In this document: in pieces, positions 1 to 10,244 of the stretch | How positions within the stretch are numbered: position 1 is the stretch's first letter | How the letters are laid out: every line of letters begins with the position of its first letter | Source: JBCCEJ01 sp039030335 | GTDB taxonomy: Bacteria > Pseudomonadota > Gammaproteobacteria > HK1 | DNA: 32,194 nt | Direction of reading: 5' to 3' | NCBI GenBank assembly: GCA_039030335.1 | Contig: JBCCEJ010000064.1 | Location: 1-32,194 of the forward strand | Position numbers and translations under genes: made by a program | The notes under the pieces: generated by a model | The model's database searches: none | Told to the model about the DNA's origin: nothing | What the model saw: the letters and a program-made list of their open reading frames with translations, nothing else

Positions 1-185
1 CGTGGTGGGTGGTCAATGGCGATGTGAAGAAGCGCGCGCGACTGAATGTCATCTCTCATCTGCTCGGGTTGATCGACTATCAGGACTTGAGCCCGGAACC
101 GATCGAGCTGCCGCCCCGGCAGGCGGATGACGACTACGTGCGTCCCCCGATGTCATCGCAGAACTTTGTCCCGGAACTGTATTGA
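1..185 (+). CDS. ppk2: Polyphosphate kinase 2 (PPK2) family, C-terminal fragment
   Basis: Only the last 60 codons are present; the gene enters from the left edge in the frame starting at base 3 and stops with TGA at 183-185. The visible peptide begins WWVVNGDVKKRARLNVISHL and ends in NFVPELY. PPK2 kinases end with this pattern: an aromatic-V-V strand, an acidic/KKRARLN helix, then a Pro-rich tail with Y-RPP and VPE-Y. PPK2 enzymes transfer phosphate between polyphosphate and nucleotides in the cytoplasm. The P-loop and lid motifs lie outside the window, so the PPK2 class cannot be judged. No T-rich terminator hairpin follows the stop, and the next gene begins 320 bases downstream. Confidence 0.8.
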   Translation, partial: WWVVNGDVKKRARLNVISHLLGLIDYQDLSPEPIELPPRQADDDYVRPPMSSQNFVPELY

Positions 186-505
186 CGCGATGCGCGCGAG
201 AGCACCAGGCGCATTGCTCGTGACACAACTGTTGATGCGTTGAGCATTGCACGCTCGATGCTGCGTCAGCCGCCGCCGGCACCAGCCGGCCCGGCATACT
301 CTCGCCGGCACGACCACGCGCAAAAGAAATTTGTGACGGCGCGCGACAGCGCAAGAATTTCTCGTTTGTGCGGCCAGCACCGGTGCCGAACAATGGGCGG
401 GGTCTTGGCCAGACGGCGCAAACTCGCCGCGTGGCGGCGTCAACGCGGCCGGACGGAGGCCCGCGCGAGGGCGCAAATCCAGCAGAGCTGAGGAGGCAGC
501 CCGCC
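186..505. other. Intergenic region upstream of the ABC exporter
   Basis: These 320 bases separate the PPK2 stop from the exporter start. Open frames on either strand here show no family motif and are Arg/Ala/Pro-rich, as expected from read-through of GC-rich DNA. There is an inverted GCCGGC repeat around 277-315. I see no convincing -35/-10 pair and no T-tailed hairpin. The only firm element is the ribosome binding site AGGAGG at 491-496. Confidence 0.5.
491..496 (+). promoter_or_regulatory. Ribosome binding site deciding the exporter start
   Basis: A perfect AGGAGG lies nine bases before the ATG at 506. The same frame is open back to an ATG at 368, but that upstream part encodes a Pro/Arg-rich stretch with no exporter features. 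The Shine-Dalgarno therefore argues for the 506 start. Confidence 0.8.
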
Positions 506-3500
506 ATGTTTTTCGATCAACGTCTGTGGAGCCTGACCGCGGGTGCACGCGGCGACATTGCGATCTGTGTGTTCGTTGGCGTACTGGCCGCGGTCGTGGG
601 CATCGCACGGCTGGCACTCCTGGGACTGCTGATCGGCGCGATGTTCACCGGCACGCCGGTCACCGAACTGGGCTGGGCGTTCGCCGGCGTCGCTGCCGTC
701 ATGTTGGTACGCGGCCATCTGGAGCACTGGCGCACGATGACCGCCCATCGCACCGCCGCACGCCTGCAAGTCGCGCTGCGCGAGCGGCTCCACGACAAGG
801 TGCTGGCGCTCGGTCCGCAACACTTCGGCATGCAGCGAACGGGTGACGTCCTGTTGTCCGTCGTCGAAGGCGTCGAACAGCTGGAGGTCTGGTTTGGCCA
901 GTACCTGCCGCAGCTGTTCGTGGCCGCCATTACGCCGCTGGTGGTATTTGCACTGCTGGCCCCATTTGACGTGGTACTGGCAGCGATCCTGCTCGTCTTT
1001 GCGCTGCTGACCCTTGTGGCGCCAGCGGTGTTTCACCGATGGGACATGTCGAACAGCATGCGTCGCTCGGTCGCGTACCGGAGTTTTGGCGCTGAGTTTC
1101 TCGATGCGCTGCAGGGCCTGGCGACGCTGAAGGCATTTGGTCAAAGCGAAGCGCGCGGTGCCGTGCTGGCACACAAGGCAGACGAAGTGTTTCGCACGAC
1201 GATGTGGGTGCTTGCGACGAATTCTCTGTCGCGCGGCATCACCGATACCGGGCTTGCGGTAGGCACCGCCGTCGCCCTCGGAGTCGGCGCTTATCGCGTG
1301 CAGGGTGGTGAGATGGATATCAGCATCTTGCTGATGGTGCTGATGGCCGGCATCGAAGTCTTCCGGCCCCAGCGCGATCTACGCTCTTTGTTACACAACG
1401 GCATGATGGGACTCTCGGCCGCCGCCGGGGTATTCGAAGTGCTGAATGCGAGGATTCGGATCGAACCGCCGGCGGCACCGCATGCAGGCTCTGAGCTTGC
1501 CGCGGACGTCGCCTTCGAGTCCGTAGAATTCAGCTATCCCGACGCGCGCCAGGCAGCGCATGCGGGCCTCTCGTTTCACGTTTCGCCGGGTGAACGTGTC
1601 GGTTTCGTGGGTGCTAGCGGGGCGGGCAAGAGTACGGTCGTCAAGCTGTTGTTGCGTCTCTACGATCCGGACGCCGGGGCGGTCCGTATCGGCGGAGTCC
1701 CTGTTTCAGAACTCGCGCCGGATATGCTCTACGGACAGCTTGCCGTCGTCGCGCAGGATACGTTCCTGTTCCACGGTACGGTCGCAGAAAATCTACAGTT
1801 CGGACGACCCGAGGCGACCGCGGATGAGCTGCGTCAGGCGGCGCGCGACGCCAACGCCCTCGAGTTCATCGAAAGATTGCCCCAGGGCTTCGAGACCACT
1901 ATCGGCGAGCGGGGCATACGACTGTCGGGTGGGCAGCGTCAACGCATCGCGATCGCGCGAGCCTTGCTGAAAGACGCGCCCGTGCTGGTGTTGGACGAAG
2001 CGTTGTCGTCGGTGGACGCCGAGAACGAATTCATCATCCAGGAAGCCCTTGATCGCCTGATGGAGGGTCGCACCACGCTCATCTTCGCGCACCGGCTCTC
2101 GAGCGTGATCGGCGCCGACCGGATCCATGTACTGGCTGACGGCAAGATCGCGGAAACCGGCACCCACGCCGAACTCTGCGCAGCTCGTGGCCAGTACTTC
2201 GAGCTGATGGCCGAACAGATCGCGGCGGGCGACAGCACCGGCGAGGCGCGGCCCGATTCGTCGCCGCAAGCCGCGGGCGCCCCGCGCGCCGACGAGCTTC
2301 GGCAAGCCGCGGTGCAGAATCTGGAAGACGGCATCGTGCAGGCCAGCGGGCCAGGATGGCCGACGATCATACGTTCGCTGTTCGGGCACGCGGCACCGTA
2401 CCGCGTGAAGCTCGTGTTGACCTTCGTGTTCGGCATCACACGGGTTGCTGCACTGATTGGTGTCGGCGTACTGAGCGCCCTGGTTGTGGCCGCAGTCAAG
2501 CAGGAAGAACCGTTTGAAGTTTTTCTCTGGTGGCTGGCGCTGGCAGCACCGGTCGCCGGGATCGTGCATTGGCTCGAGTCGTGGGTCGCCCACGACATGG
2601 CCTTCCGAATGCTGGCCGAAATGCGGGTCGCCCTGTTCAAGAAGTTCGATGAACTGGCCCCGGCCTATCTGACCAGGCGGCGGTCTGGTGACCTCGTGGC
2701 GATGGCGACACATGACGTCGAGATGGTCGAATATTTCTTCGCCCACACCATCGCACCAGCTTTCGTGGCAATACTGGTGCCGGCGACCGTCATCGTCACT
2801 CTCGGTTGGCACGCGCTCTGGCTGGCGGCCGCACTCCTGCCGTTTCTGGCGCTGGTCGCCATCAGTCCATTCGCTTTGCGCGCGCGACTCGATGCGCTCG
2901 GCTCGCGGGATCGCGAGGCGCTCGGTGAACTGAACGCATACGTCGTAGACAGCTTGCAGGGGCTCGCAGAGGTCAAGGCTTTCGACCGCGGCGCGCTCCG
3001 GCGCGCAGGCTTTCTGCAGCGGATGAAAGCTCATCTGGACGCGCGTCTGCCATTCTATGGGGACCTGTCGAAGCAGCGCGCGAGTCTGGAGATCGCAACG
3101 GGGCTGGGGGGCCTCGCGGTCATATTCGCCGGTGGTTTTCTCGTGCAGGAGGGGCGGCTCGCTGCAACCGACCTGCCGTTGCTGACGCTGCTTGCACTGT
3201 CCGCCTTCCTGCCCGTCTCCGAAATCGCCCAGATCGGGCGGCAGCTGGCCGACACGCTCGGCGCAACCCGCAGGTTGTATCACGTCGAGCGGGAGATACC
3301 TGCCGTTGCGGCGCCCGAACAACCGGTCGCGCTCGCCGCGAATGCCCGCAACGCGATCAGTTTCGAGCACGTGAACTTCAGCTACCCGATGGGCAGCACG
3401 CGGGCGCTGGACGGCGTCAGCTTCGATATCGTCGCAGGTACCTCGGTGGCGCTCGTTGGTCCTTCCGGAGCCGGTAAGACGACGATCGCGCAACTATGCC

Positions 3501-4084
3501 TGCGATTCTGGGACGCCGACGAAGGCACGGTGCGTATCAACGACACACCCATCACTGCCCTGAATCCGGCGGATCTGCGTGCGCGGATCGCCCTCGTCAG
3601 CCAGGACACGTACCTGTTCAACGATACGCTGGGTGAGAATATCCGCCTGGCGCGACCGGACGCGACACCCGATGCGCTGGCGTTAGCCATCGAGCGTGCG
3701 TCGCTGCAGAGTTTCGTCGATGCGTTGCCCGACGGTCTGGACACGCAGGTCGGCGAGCGCGGTATGCGGCTGTCGGGCGGTCAGCGCCAGCGGGTCGCTA
3801 TCGCGCGTGCGTTCCTGAAGGACGCACCGATTCTGATCCTCGACGAAGCGACGTCGCATCTCGATGCGGTTAACGAGCGCGCTGTCCGCAAGGCGCTCGA
3901 CACGCTGATGCGCGATCGAACCACGCTCGTCATCGCACATCGTCTCTCGACTGTGCGCCATTGCGATCAGATTCTGGTGCTGGAGCACGGGCACCTGTTG
4001 GAATCCGGTACCCACAGTGAACTCGTGCTGCGCGACGGCCTGTACCGGCGCCTGAGCGACCGGCAAAGCGGCGTCGCGGCGTGA
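506..4084 (+). CDS. Single-chain ABC exporter with two membrane-ATPase halves (CydDC-like)
   Basis: The 1192-residue protein contains two fused half-transporters in the order TMD1-NBD1-charged linker-TMD2-NBD2. NBD1 has Walker A GASGAGKST at about residue 369, signature LSGGQRQR at about 473 and Walker B VLVLDEA at about 493. NBD2 has GPSGAGKTT at about 985 and LSGGQRQR at about 1089, followed by LILDEATS. Each half has the six-helix exporter layout, and the first half carries the CydD-like segment around YLPQLFVAAITPLVV. CydDC exports cysteine/glutathione to the periplasm for cytochrome bd and c maturation. Real CydC and CydD usually have degenerate signature motifs, whereas both are perfect here, so a different exported substrate is equally possible. 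ABC exporter is certain; CydDC is tentative. In E. coli the cydDC genes lie between aat and trxB. Here those genes are about 20 kb away, with an acetyltransferase-like gene in that slot. Confidence 0.88.
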   Translation: MFFDQRLWSLTAGARGDIAICVFVGVLAAVVGIARLALLGLLIGAMFTGTPVTELGWAFAGVAAVMLVRGHLEHWRTMTAHRTAARLQVALRERLHDKVLALGPQHFGMQRTGDVLLSVVEGVEQLEVWFGQYLPQLFVAAITPLVVFALLAPFDVVLAAILLVFALLTLVAPAVFHRWDMSNSMRRSVAYRSFGAEFLDALQGLATLKAFGQSEARGAVLAHKADEVFRTTMWVLATNSLSRGITDTGLAVGTAVALGVGAYRVQGGEMDISILLMVLMAGIEVFRPQRDLRSLLHNGMMGLSAAAGVFEVLNARIRIEPPAAPHAGSELAADVAFESVEFSYPDARQAAHAGLSFHVSPGERVGFVGASGAGKSTVVKLLLRLYDPDAGAVRIGGVPVSELAPDMLYGQLAVVAQDTFLFHGTVAENLQFGRPEATADELRQAARDANALEFIERLPQGFETTIGERGIRLSGGQRQRIAIARALLKDAPVLVLDEALSSVDAENEFIIQEALDRLMEGRTTLIFAHRLSSVIGADRIHVLADGKIAETGTHAELCAARGQYFELMAEQIAAGDSTGEARPDSSPQAAGAPRADELRQAAVQNLEDGIVQASGPGWPTIIRSLFGHAAPYRVKLVLTFVFGITRVAALIGVGVLSALVVAAVKQEEPFEVFLWWLALAAPVAGIVHWLESWVAHDMAFRMLAEMRVALFKKFDELAPAYLTRRRSGDLVAMATHDVEMVEYFFAHTIAPAFVAILVPATVIVTLGWHALWLAAALLPFLALVAISPFALRARLDALGSRDREALGELNAYVVDSLQGLAEVKAFDRGALRRAGFLQRMKAHLDARLPFYGDLSKQRASLEIATGLGGLAVIFAGGFLVQEGRLAATDLPLLTLLALSAFLPVSEIAQIGRQLADTLGATRRLYHVEREIPAVAAPEQPVALAANARNAISFEHVNFSYPMGSTRALDGVSFDIVAGTSVALVGPSGAGKTTIAQLCLRFWDADEGTVRINDTPITALNPADLRARIALVSQDTYLFNDTLGENIRLARPDATPDALALAIERASLQSFVDALPDGLDTQVGERGMRLSGGQRQRVAIARAFLKDAPILILDEATSHLDAVNERAVRKALDTLMRDRTTLVIAHRLSTVRHCDQILVLEHGHLLESGTHSELVLRDGLYRRLSDRQSGVAA

Positions 4085-4129
4085 TCGCGGTGCCTGCAGG
4101 CGCGACGACGAACCGCTGGCGAACCGCGA

Positions 4130-4132
<3 letters not shown>
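4082..4132. terminator. Inverted repeat spanning two convergent stop codons
   Basis: TGATCGCGGT (4082-4091) is repeated perfectly inverted as ACCGCGATCA (4123-4132). Each arm contains the TGA of one of the two convergent genes, the ABC exporter and the LarA-like gene. A further 10-base palindrome GCCTGCAGGC occupies 4092-4101. There is no T-tract, so this is not a standard intrinsic terminator. It may act as a stem protecting 3' ends or as a collision/Rho-assisted terminator. Confidence 0.4.
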
Positions 4133-5437
<1,305 letters not shown>

Positions 5438-5526
5438 GGCGGCAATTCCCTTCAATCTGTGCCCGGCCCCGCGGGCGTGCTTGCGCTGTGAGGCCGGTCC
5501 TGAATCAGAGAGGTATGATAGGCGCG

Positions 5527-7563
5527 ATGAGAGTGGGGGTTGAAGTCGGTGGTACTTTCACCGATCTGGTAGCCGTGGACGGCGACACCGTTCGGGTCCT
5601 CAAGGTGCCCAGTACGCCAGCCGCACCGGAGCAGGGGGCGCACGATGCGCTCACCCGCCTGGACACGCCGCTGTCGGCGATCACCGATCTGGTGCATGGC
5701 TCGACCGTAGCGACGAACGCGATCCTGGAACGCAAAGGCGCCCGGGTCTGCCTGCTGGTCACGGCTGGCACGCGCGACCTGTTGCTACTGCAGCGACACA
5801 ACCGCCGGGATATCTATGACCTCTACTACCAGAAGCCAACGCCGGTAGTGGCTCGCCGCGACACCTTCGAGATAGATGAGCGGGTCGATGCTGATGGCAC
5901 CGTCGTCGACGCGCTCGACCCGGACGCTGCCGAAGAATGTATTCAACTGGCGCTCGCTGGCGCTGACGCCGAGGGACACGGATACGCCGTCGTTGCGATC
6001 TGTCTGCTGAACAGCTACGCCAATCCAGCGCACGAACTGGCGCTTCGCGACATTTTGTCGCGCGTTGCGCCGGAACTGCCAGTGACGTGTTCGTGTGACG
6101 TCATTCCAGTATTTCGAGAGTATGAGCGCTGCTCCACAACGGCGCTTGCAGCCTACGTACAGCCGGTTATCGCTGCTTATCTGCGCCGCTTCGACCGGGC
6201 ACTCAAGAATACCGGCTTCGACGGACGCTTCAGCATCATGCAGTCGAACGGCGGGCGCCTGCCGGCTGACGTCATGGCGGGCAACGCCATCACGTCTTTG
6301 TTTTCGGGACCAGCCGCCGGTGTAGTGGGCGCGGCGCAGCAGGCCGCCCTCGCCGGGTTCCGCGACGTGATCACATTCGATATGGGCGGCACGAGCACCG
6401 ACGTTTGCCTGGTCGAAGATGCCAGAGCGCAGCTTGTCGGGGAGACGGAAGTCGACGGCCTCCCCATCAAGACACCAGTCATCGACATCGCGACCGTAGG
6501 CGCCGGCGGTGGTTCGATCGTCTGGGTGGATGACGGCGGATTGCTGCGTGTCGGTCCCCAGTCGGCCGGGGCCGACCCGGGTCCCGCCTGTTACGGTCGC
6601 GGCGGCATCGAGCCGACGATCACCGACGCGCATATCGTGCGCGGCACCGTGCGGCCGCAGACCTTTCTCGGTGGCGCGATGGATATCGATGCGGCGGCGG
6701 CCAGTCATGCTTTCGGCCCGCTCGCGGAGCAGTTTGGCATCGACCGGGTCGAGGCAGCCGACAGTGCCATCCAGGTGGCTGAGGCCAACATTGTTCGGGC
6801 TATCCAGCGTATCTCCACCGAGCGTGGTAAAGACCCGCGCGACTACGCACTCGTCGCGTTTGGCGGGGCAGGGCCGATGCAGGCTGTGCGCGTCGCCGAA
6901 GAACTCGGTCTCACGACCGTCGTGGTGCCACCGCACGCCGGCGTTCTGTCCGCGCTCGGCTTGCTCGCGTCGGACTACGTGCATTTCGAATCGCTCACCC
7001 GGAGAGTACTCGTGTCCCCGGACACCGCCGGTGACCTCGTGGGCGCGCTGGCGGAATTGAGTCGTCGGGTCAACGCTTTTTTCGCAAGTCTGGACATGCC
7101 GCGGCCCGAACTGAGTTACACACTCGAGATGCGATACACCACGCAGGCGTTCGAAATTCCGGTCGAGATCGACCAGGACGTCGCCGAGACGGGCGATCCG
7201 GTCGTGATCACGGACGCATTCCGAAGCGCGCATCATCGGGTTTTCGAGTTTACCGAGAGCACCGACCGGCCGTGCGAGGTCGTGTCGATGCGGGTTGGCG
7301 GGGCCGTCGCGCCGTCGCCGTTGCCGCCGATCGGCGAGCGTGACAATACCGCGCAGGAGCCCGCGAGCCTGCGGATTTTCGAACGCGGGCAGTGGCACGA
7401 TGCGATCGGGATCCGCCGTGGCGCGAGGCCCATGGTAAAGGGCCCGGCAGTGATCGAGGATGGCACCTCGACGATCTTCGTACCCGCAGGTTGGCAAGCC
7501 GACGAACACGCGAGTGGTGCGTTGTTGTTGACGGCCACATCGAGCGACAACGACCCCGCTTAG
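5527..7563 (+). CDS. hyuA: Hydantoinase/oxoprolinase subunit A (first copy)
   Basis: This 678-residue protein is the ATP-binding HyuA-type subunit. With HyuB it forms ATP-dependent amidohydrolases (N-methylhydantoinase, 5-oxoprolinase) or related carboxylases. The N-terminus MRVGVEVGGTFTDLV and the second phosphate motif DMGGTSTDV at about residue 285 are the actin-like ATPase signatures. A glycine-rich GAGGGSIVW segment and PGPACYGRGG follow, both typical of the family. Length agrees with HyuA proteins. The start at 5527 is chosen because the family begins immediately before the VGGTFTD motif. An ATG at 5515 sits almost on top of GAGAGG and is less likely. hyuB follows after 20 bases, indicating one operon. 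The exact substrate cannot be told from sequence. Confidence 0.9.
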   Translation: MRVGVEVGGTFTDLVAVDGDTVRVLKVPSTPAAPEQGAHDALTRLDTPLSAITDLVHGSTVATNAILERKGARVCLLVTAGTRDLLLLQRHNRRDIYDLYYQKPTPVVARRDTFEIDERVDADGTVVDALDPDAAEECIQLALAGADAEGHGYAVVAICLLNSYANPAHELALRDILSRVAPELPVTCSCDVIPVFREYERCSTTALAAYVQPVIAAYLRRFDRALKNTGFDGRFSIMQSNGGRLPADVMAGNAITSLFSGPAAGVVGAAQQAALAGFRDVITFDMGGTSTDVCLVEDARAQLVGETEVDGLPIKTPVIDIATVGAGGGSIVWVDDGGLLRVGPQSAGADPGPACYGRGGIEPTITDAHIVRGTVRPQTFLGGAMDIDAAAASHAFGPLAEQFGIDRVEAADSAIQVAEANIVRAIQRISTERGKDPRDYALVAFGGAGPMQAVRVAEELGLTTVVVPPHAGVLSALGLLASDYVHFESLTRRVLVSPDTAGDLVGALAELSRRVNAFFASLDMPRPELSYTLEMRYTTQAFEIPVEIDQDVAETGDPVVITDAFRSAHHRVFEFTESTDRPCEVVSMRVGGAVAPSPLPPIGERDNTAQEPASLRIFERGQWHDAIGIRRGARPMVKGPAVIEDGTSTIFVPAGWQADEHASGALLLTATSSDNDPA

Positions 7564-7583
7564 CCACATTCGAGAGACAGGTT

Positions 7584-9245
7584 ATGAATGCGCAAATGCA
7601 GTCCGAACTGCCTGCGGGAAACGTCAGCCCCGCCGACCAGGCGGTGATCACACAGGCGCTGCTGGCGGCGGCCAACGAGATGGGCGCAAAGCTCATCAGG
7701 TCGGCCCATTCGCCCATCGTGCGCGAAGCGGCCGACTGCTCCACGGCGTTGCTGGATCGTCACGGCAATGTGATCGCGCAGGCTGAACTGATACCACTGC
7801 AGCTCGGCTCGATCAGTCACACGTTCGCGCCCTGCCTCGAAGTTGGCGGTACGGAAGGACTCTCCGACGACGATTTCTTTATCAACAACGACCCGTTTCA
7901 CGGCGGGCAGCACGTACCTGACGTGTTTCTTTTTTCGCCGATCTTCTTCGACGGACGCCATGTCGGCTACAGCGCCTCGATCGCGCACCACATCGACCTC
8001 GGCGGTGGTGCTCCCGGGCTCAATCCGGACGCGACCGACGTGCATCAGGAAGGCATCATCGTGCCACCGAGCCGTTACAGCCTGTCGCGGGATTGGCACG
8101 GTGGACCTCTGGAACGTCTGATGCGTGCCAACATCCGGCTACCAGAAGCGACGATTGGTGATTTCAATGCGCAGTTCGCGGCAAACCGCATCGGCGCCGA
8201 ACGGGTCAAGGACCTGTGTGCCAAACATGGCGTCAGCAAGGTGATGGCGGTCATGGATGGCGTATTGGATTACTCGGAACGACGGGTACGCGCGGCGCTC
8301 ATGCGCGTGCCTGATGGTATCTACACCGGCGAAGACGCCATCGATGACGACGGCAACGGCAACGGCCCCCTCGCGATCAAGGCTACGGTGGAGGTGCGTG
8401 GTGACTCGATTAGCGTGGACTTCACGGGATCGCACCCGCAGGTCAAATCCAACATCAACAACCCGTTTGCATCGACGGTCGGGGCCTGTGCATCGGTCGT
8501 CAAGTCGGTACTCACCGACGCCGACATCCCGTTCAATAGCGGCGCCCATCGGGCGATCGAAGTGTCGGCGCCATACGGCAGCATCCTGAACCCAAAGCCG
8601 CCGGCACCCGTTCGCGCGCGCCTGCTGCCGAGTTACCGTGTTTACAACGCGGTGATGCAAGCCCTGGCAAGCGCGTTGCCGGAACGCGTCATAGCAACGG
8701 GCTACGACACGACCACGTCGAGCTGTCTCAGCCATCTGGGTGAAAACGGCTACTCCATCTACCTCGAGATCTTCGGCGGAGGACTCGGCGGCGGAGCACA
8801 TCACGACGGTTGTGACGGTGTCGATTGCCTGCTGTCGAACTGCTCGAACATACCGATCGAAGCCATGGATATGACCTACCGGTTCTTCCGGACTCGCGAC
8901 TACAGCCTGATTCCCGACAGCGGCGGGGCAGGGCGCCGACGCGGCGGGCTGGGCATGCAACGCATCTACGAGATAATCGAAGACGACGTGGAGTTCGCGA
9001 CGTACGCTGACCGTTTTGTCCGCGCACCGCAAGGACTGTTCGGCGGCGCACCGGGACGCTGCGCGGAGACGTATGTAGAGCGCGGCAACGAGCGCATTGC
9101 CCTTACGTCCAAGCAGAGTTTTGCGTTGCGCCGCGGCGACCGGCTCGTCCTGCGTACAGGCGGCGGCGCGGGTTATGGCGACCCGGCCGAGCGCTCTGCC
9201 GAGCTGACCGAATCAGACCGCCTGGATGGACTGACCGGTGCATGA
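7584..9245 (+). CDS. hyuB: Hydantoinase/oxoprolinase subunit B (first copy)
   Basis: The 553-residue protein is the HyuB-type subunit that partners the preceding HyuA. Family landmarks are NNDPFHGGQHVPD at residues 101-113, the His136/Asp138 pair in AHHIDLGGGAPG, a central EIFGGGLGGGAHHDG stretch, and the terminal GGGAGYGDPAER typical of this family. Start ATG 7584 follows GAGAGACAGG at suitable spacing. The frame is open further upstream but overlaps hyuA there. The gene lies 20 bases behind hyuA, so the two are almost certainly co-transcribed. It is only distantly similar to the second HyuB in the window: the metal-site segment here is NDPFHGGQH against NDPWLGTGH there. The pairs are therefore not a recent duplication. 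Confidence 0.9.
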   Translation: MNAQMQSELPAGNVSPADQAVITQALLAAANEMGAKLIRSAHSPIVREAADCSTALLDRHGNVIAQAELIPLQLGSISHTFAPCLEVGGTEGLSDDDFFINNDPFHGGQHVPDVFLFSPIFFDGRHVGYSASIAHHIDLGGGAPGLNPDATDVHQEGIIVPPSRYSLSRDWHGGPLERLMRANIRLPEATIGDFNAQFAANRIGAERVKDLCAKHGVSKVMAVMDGVLDYSERRVRAALMRVPDGIYTGEDAIDDDGNGNGPLAIKATVEVRGDSISVDFTGSHPQVKSNINNPFASTVGACASVVKSVLTDADIPFNSGAHRAIEVSAPYGSILNPKPPAPVRARLLPSYRVYNAVMQALASALPERVIATGYDTTTSSCLSHLGENGYSIYLEIFGGGLGGGAHHDGCDGVDCLLSNCSNIPIEAMDMTYRFFRTRDYSLIPDSGGAGRRRGGLGMQRIYEIIEDDVEFATYADRFVRAPQGLFGGAPGRCAETYVERGNERIALTSKQSFALRRGDRLVLRTGGGAGYGDPAERSAELTESDRLDGLTGA

Positions 9246-9284
9246 GAAGCGCTCCGAGTGCCCCACCACACCGAGGTGTAGCTG

Positions 9285-10100
9285 ATGCCGCAGTCTGACT
9301 ACGATCGAGAGGCGGAAGCTGAGATCGAACGCTGGCAGCGTGGTGACGAATCGCTGCTGAGAGCGCTGTTCGACGCGGCGATGCGGCCGGTCGACTGGCT
9401 GGCCGATCGGGCGGCGACGCCGGAGATGCTGACGCAGTTCGATGCGGGCGTCGAGAAGTTCGTCGGGCTGCTGAACGACGCGTCGCAATGGACTTTTACC
9501 GACGCCGGAATCCTGAACGATGCGGCGAAACACGGCGTCGCCGTGGATGATGTGGAGGCGCTGCGTAACGTGCCACTGGAGCAGCTGGACCCGATCGCCC
9601 GCGCCCAGTTTGACCAGAATGCCGTACTGGCCGCTTTTCAGGGCGGCGGCGCTGGCCTCGGTGGCATTGTCCTCATCGCCGCCGATCTGCCGGTATTGTT
9701 CACGTTGAACCTGCGGCTTATCCAGCAGGTGGCCGGCACCTACGGTTTCAGCCTGCGGGATACCGAGTTCGCGCCGCTGGTTCTCGCGGTGTTCAACGCG
9801 GCCGCCAGCGGTCAACCAGCGGCACGCCATCAGGCACTCCGGGAAATCAATGTCGCCGCGGCAAGCCTGGCACACGGTCATCCGTACAACGGGCACGTAC
9901 GCGGTACGTTTAGCGCTCAGAACCGTCACGTGCCGCGCGAAATTGCGAAGAATCTGCTTGGGCGCAAGCTCGGTCAGATGATTCCAATCGCGGGCGCCGC
10001 CGTTGGTGCGGGCGTCAACTACTGGTTCACAACCCAGACCGCGGAAACCGCTTACATGCTGTTTCGCGCTCTGCACCTGGAGTGCAGGGCGCGCGCCTGA
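9285..10100 (+). CDS. EcsC family protein
   Basis: The 271-residue protein resembles the EcsC family (PF12787), named after the third gene of the Bacillus ecs locus. The molecular role of the family is not established. Visible features are an acidic N-terminus (YDREAEAEIERW) and an amphipathic helical first half with AAMRPVDWLADR. A Gly/Ala-rich hydrophobic segment, GGGAGLGGIVLIAADLPVLF, leads into a helical region with QQVAGTYGF. A second Gly/Ala-rich stretch, IPIAGAAVGAGVNYWF, lies near the C-terminus. These two segments may interact with the membrane; there is no signal peptide. GAGG lies a few bases before ATG 9285. It follows hyuB by 39 bases on the same strand and may be part of that transcript, but no functional link is evident. 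Confidence 0.7.
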   Translation: MPQSDYDREAEAEIERWQRGDESLLRALFDAAMRPVDWLADRAATPEMLTQFDAGVEKFVGLLNDASQWTFTDAGILNDAAKHGVAVDDVEALRNVPLEQLDPIARAQFDQNAVLAAFQGGGAGLGGIVLIAADLPVLFTLNLRLIQQVAGTYGFSLRDTEFAPLVLAVFNAAASGQPAARHQALREINVAAASLAHGHPYNGHVRGTFSAQNRHVPREIAKNLLGRKLGQMIPIAGAAVGAGVNYWFTTQTAETAYMLFRALHLECRARA

Positions 10101-10244
10101 GCAAACTGGAGCCTCGTTTGACGTCCAGGCTGACGAACCCGACTCACTGCACCCGGCCACGCGGCGAACACGGCCAGGCGGTGGGCGATAGCGCGGCCGC
10201 GTTTACCGCGCAGGCGGGCAACGCCATTGGCGGAGTCCCCGTCG

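Noticed and set aside
368..505. Upstream extension of the ABC exporter to ATG 368
   Set aside because: It has no ribosome site and a Pro/Arg-rich sequence, while AGGAGG is perfectly spaced before ATG 506.
1793..3493. A 566-codon open frame on the minus strand inside the ABC exporter gene
   Set aside because: It lies antisense to clear ABC transporter domains and encodes Arg/His/Gln-rich sequence without any family motif. It is a by-product of GC-rich codon use.
5785..7569. A 594-codon minus-strand open frame opposite hyuA
   Set aside because: The plus strand carries complete HyuA motifs; the antisense product has no recognisable domain.
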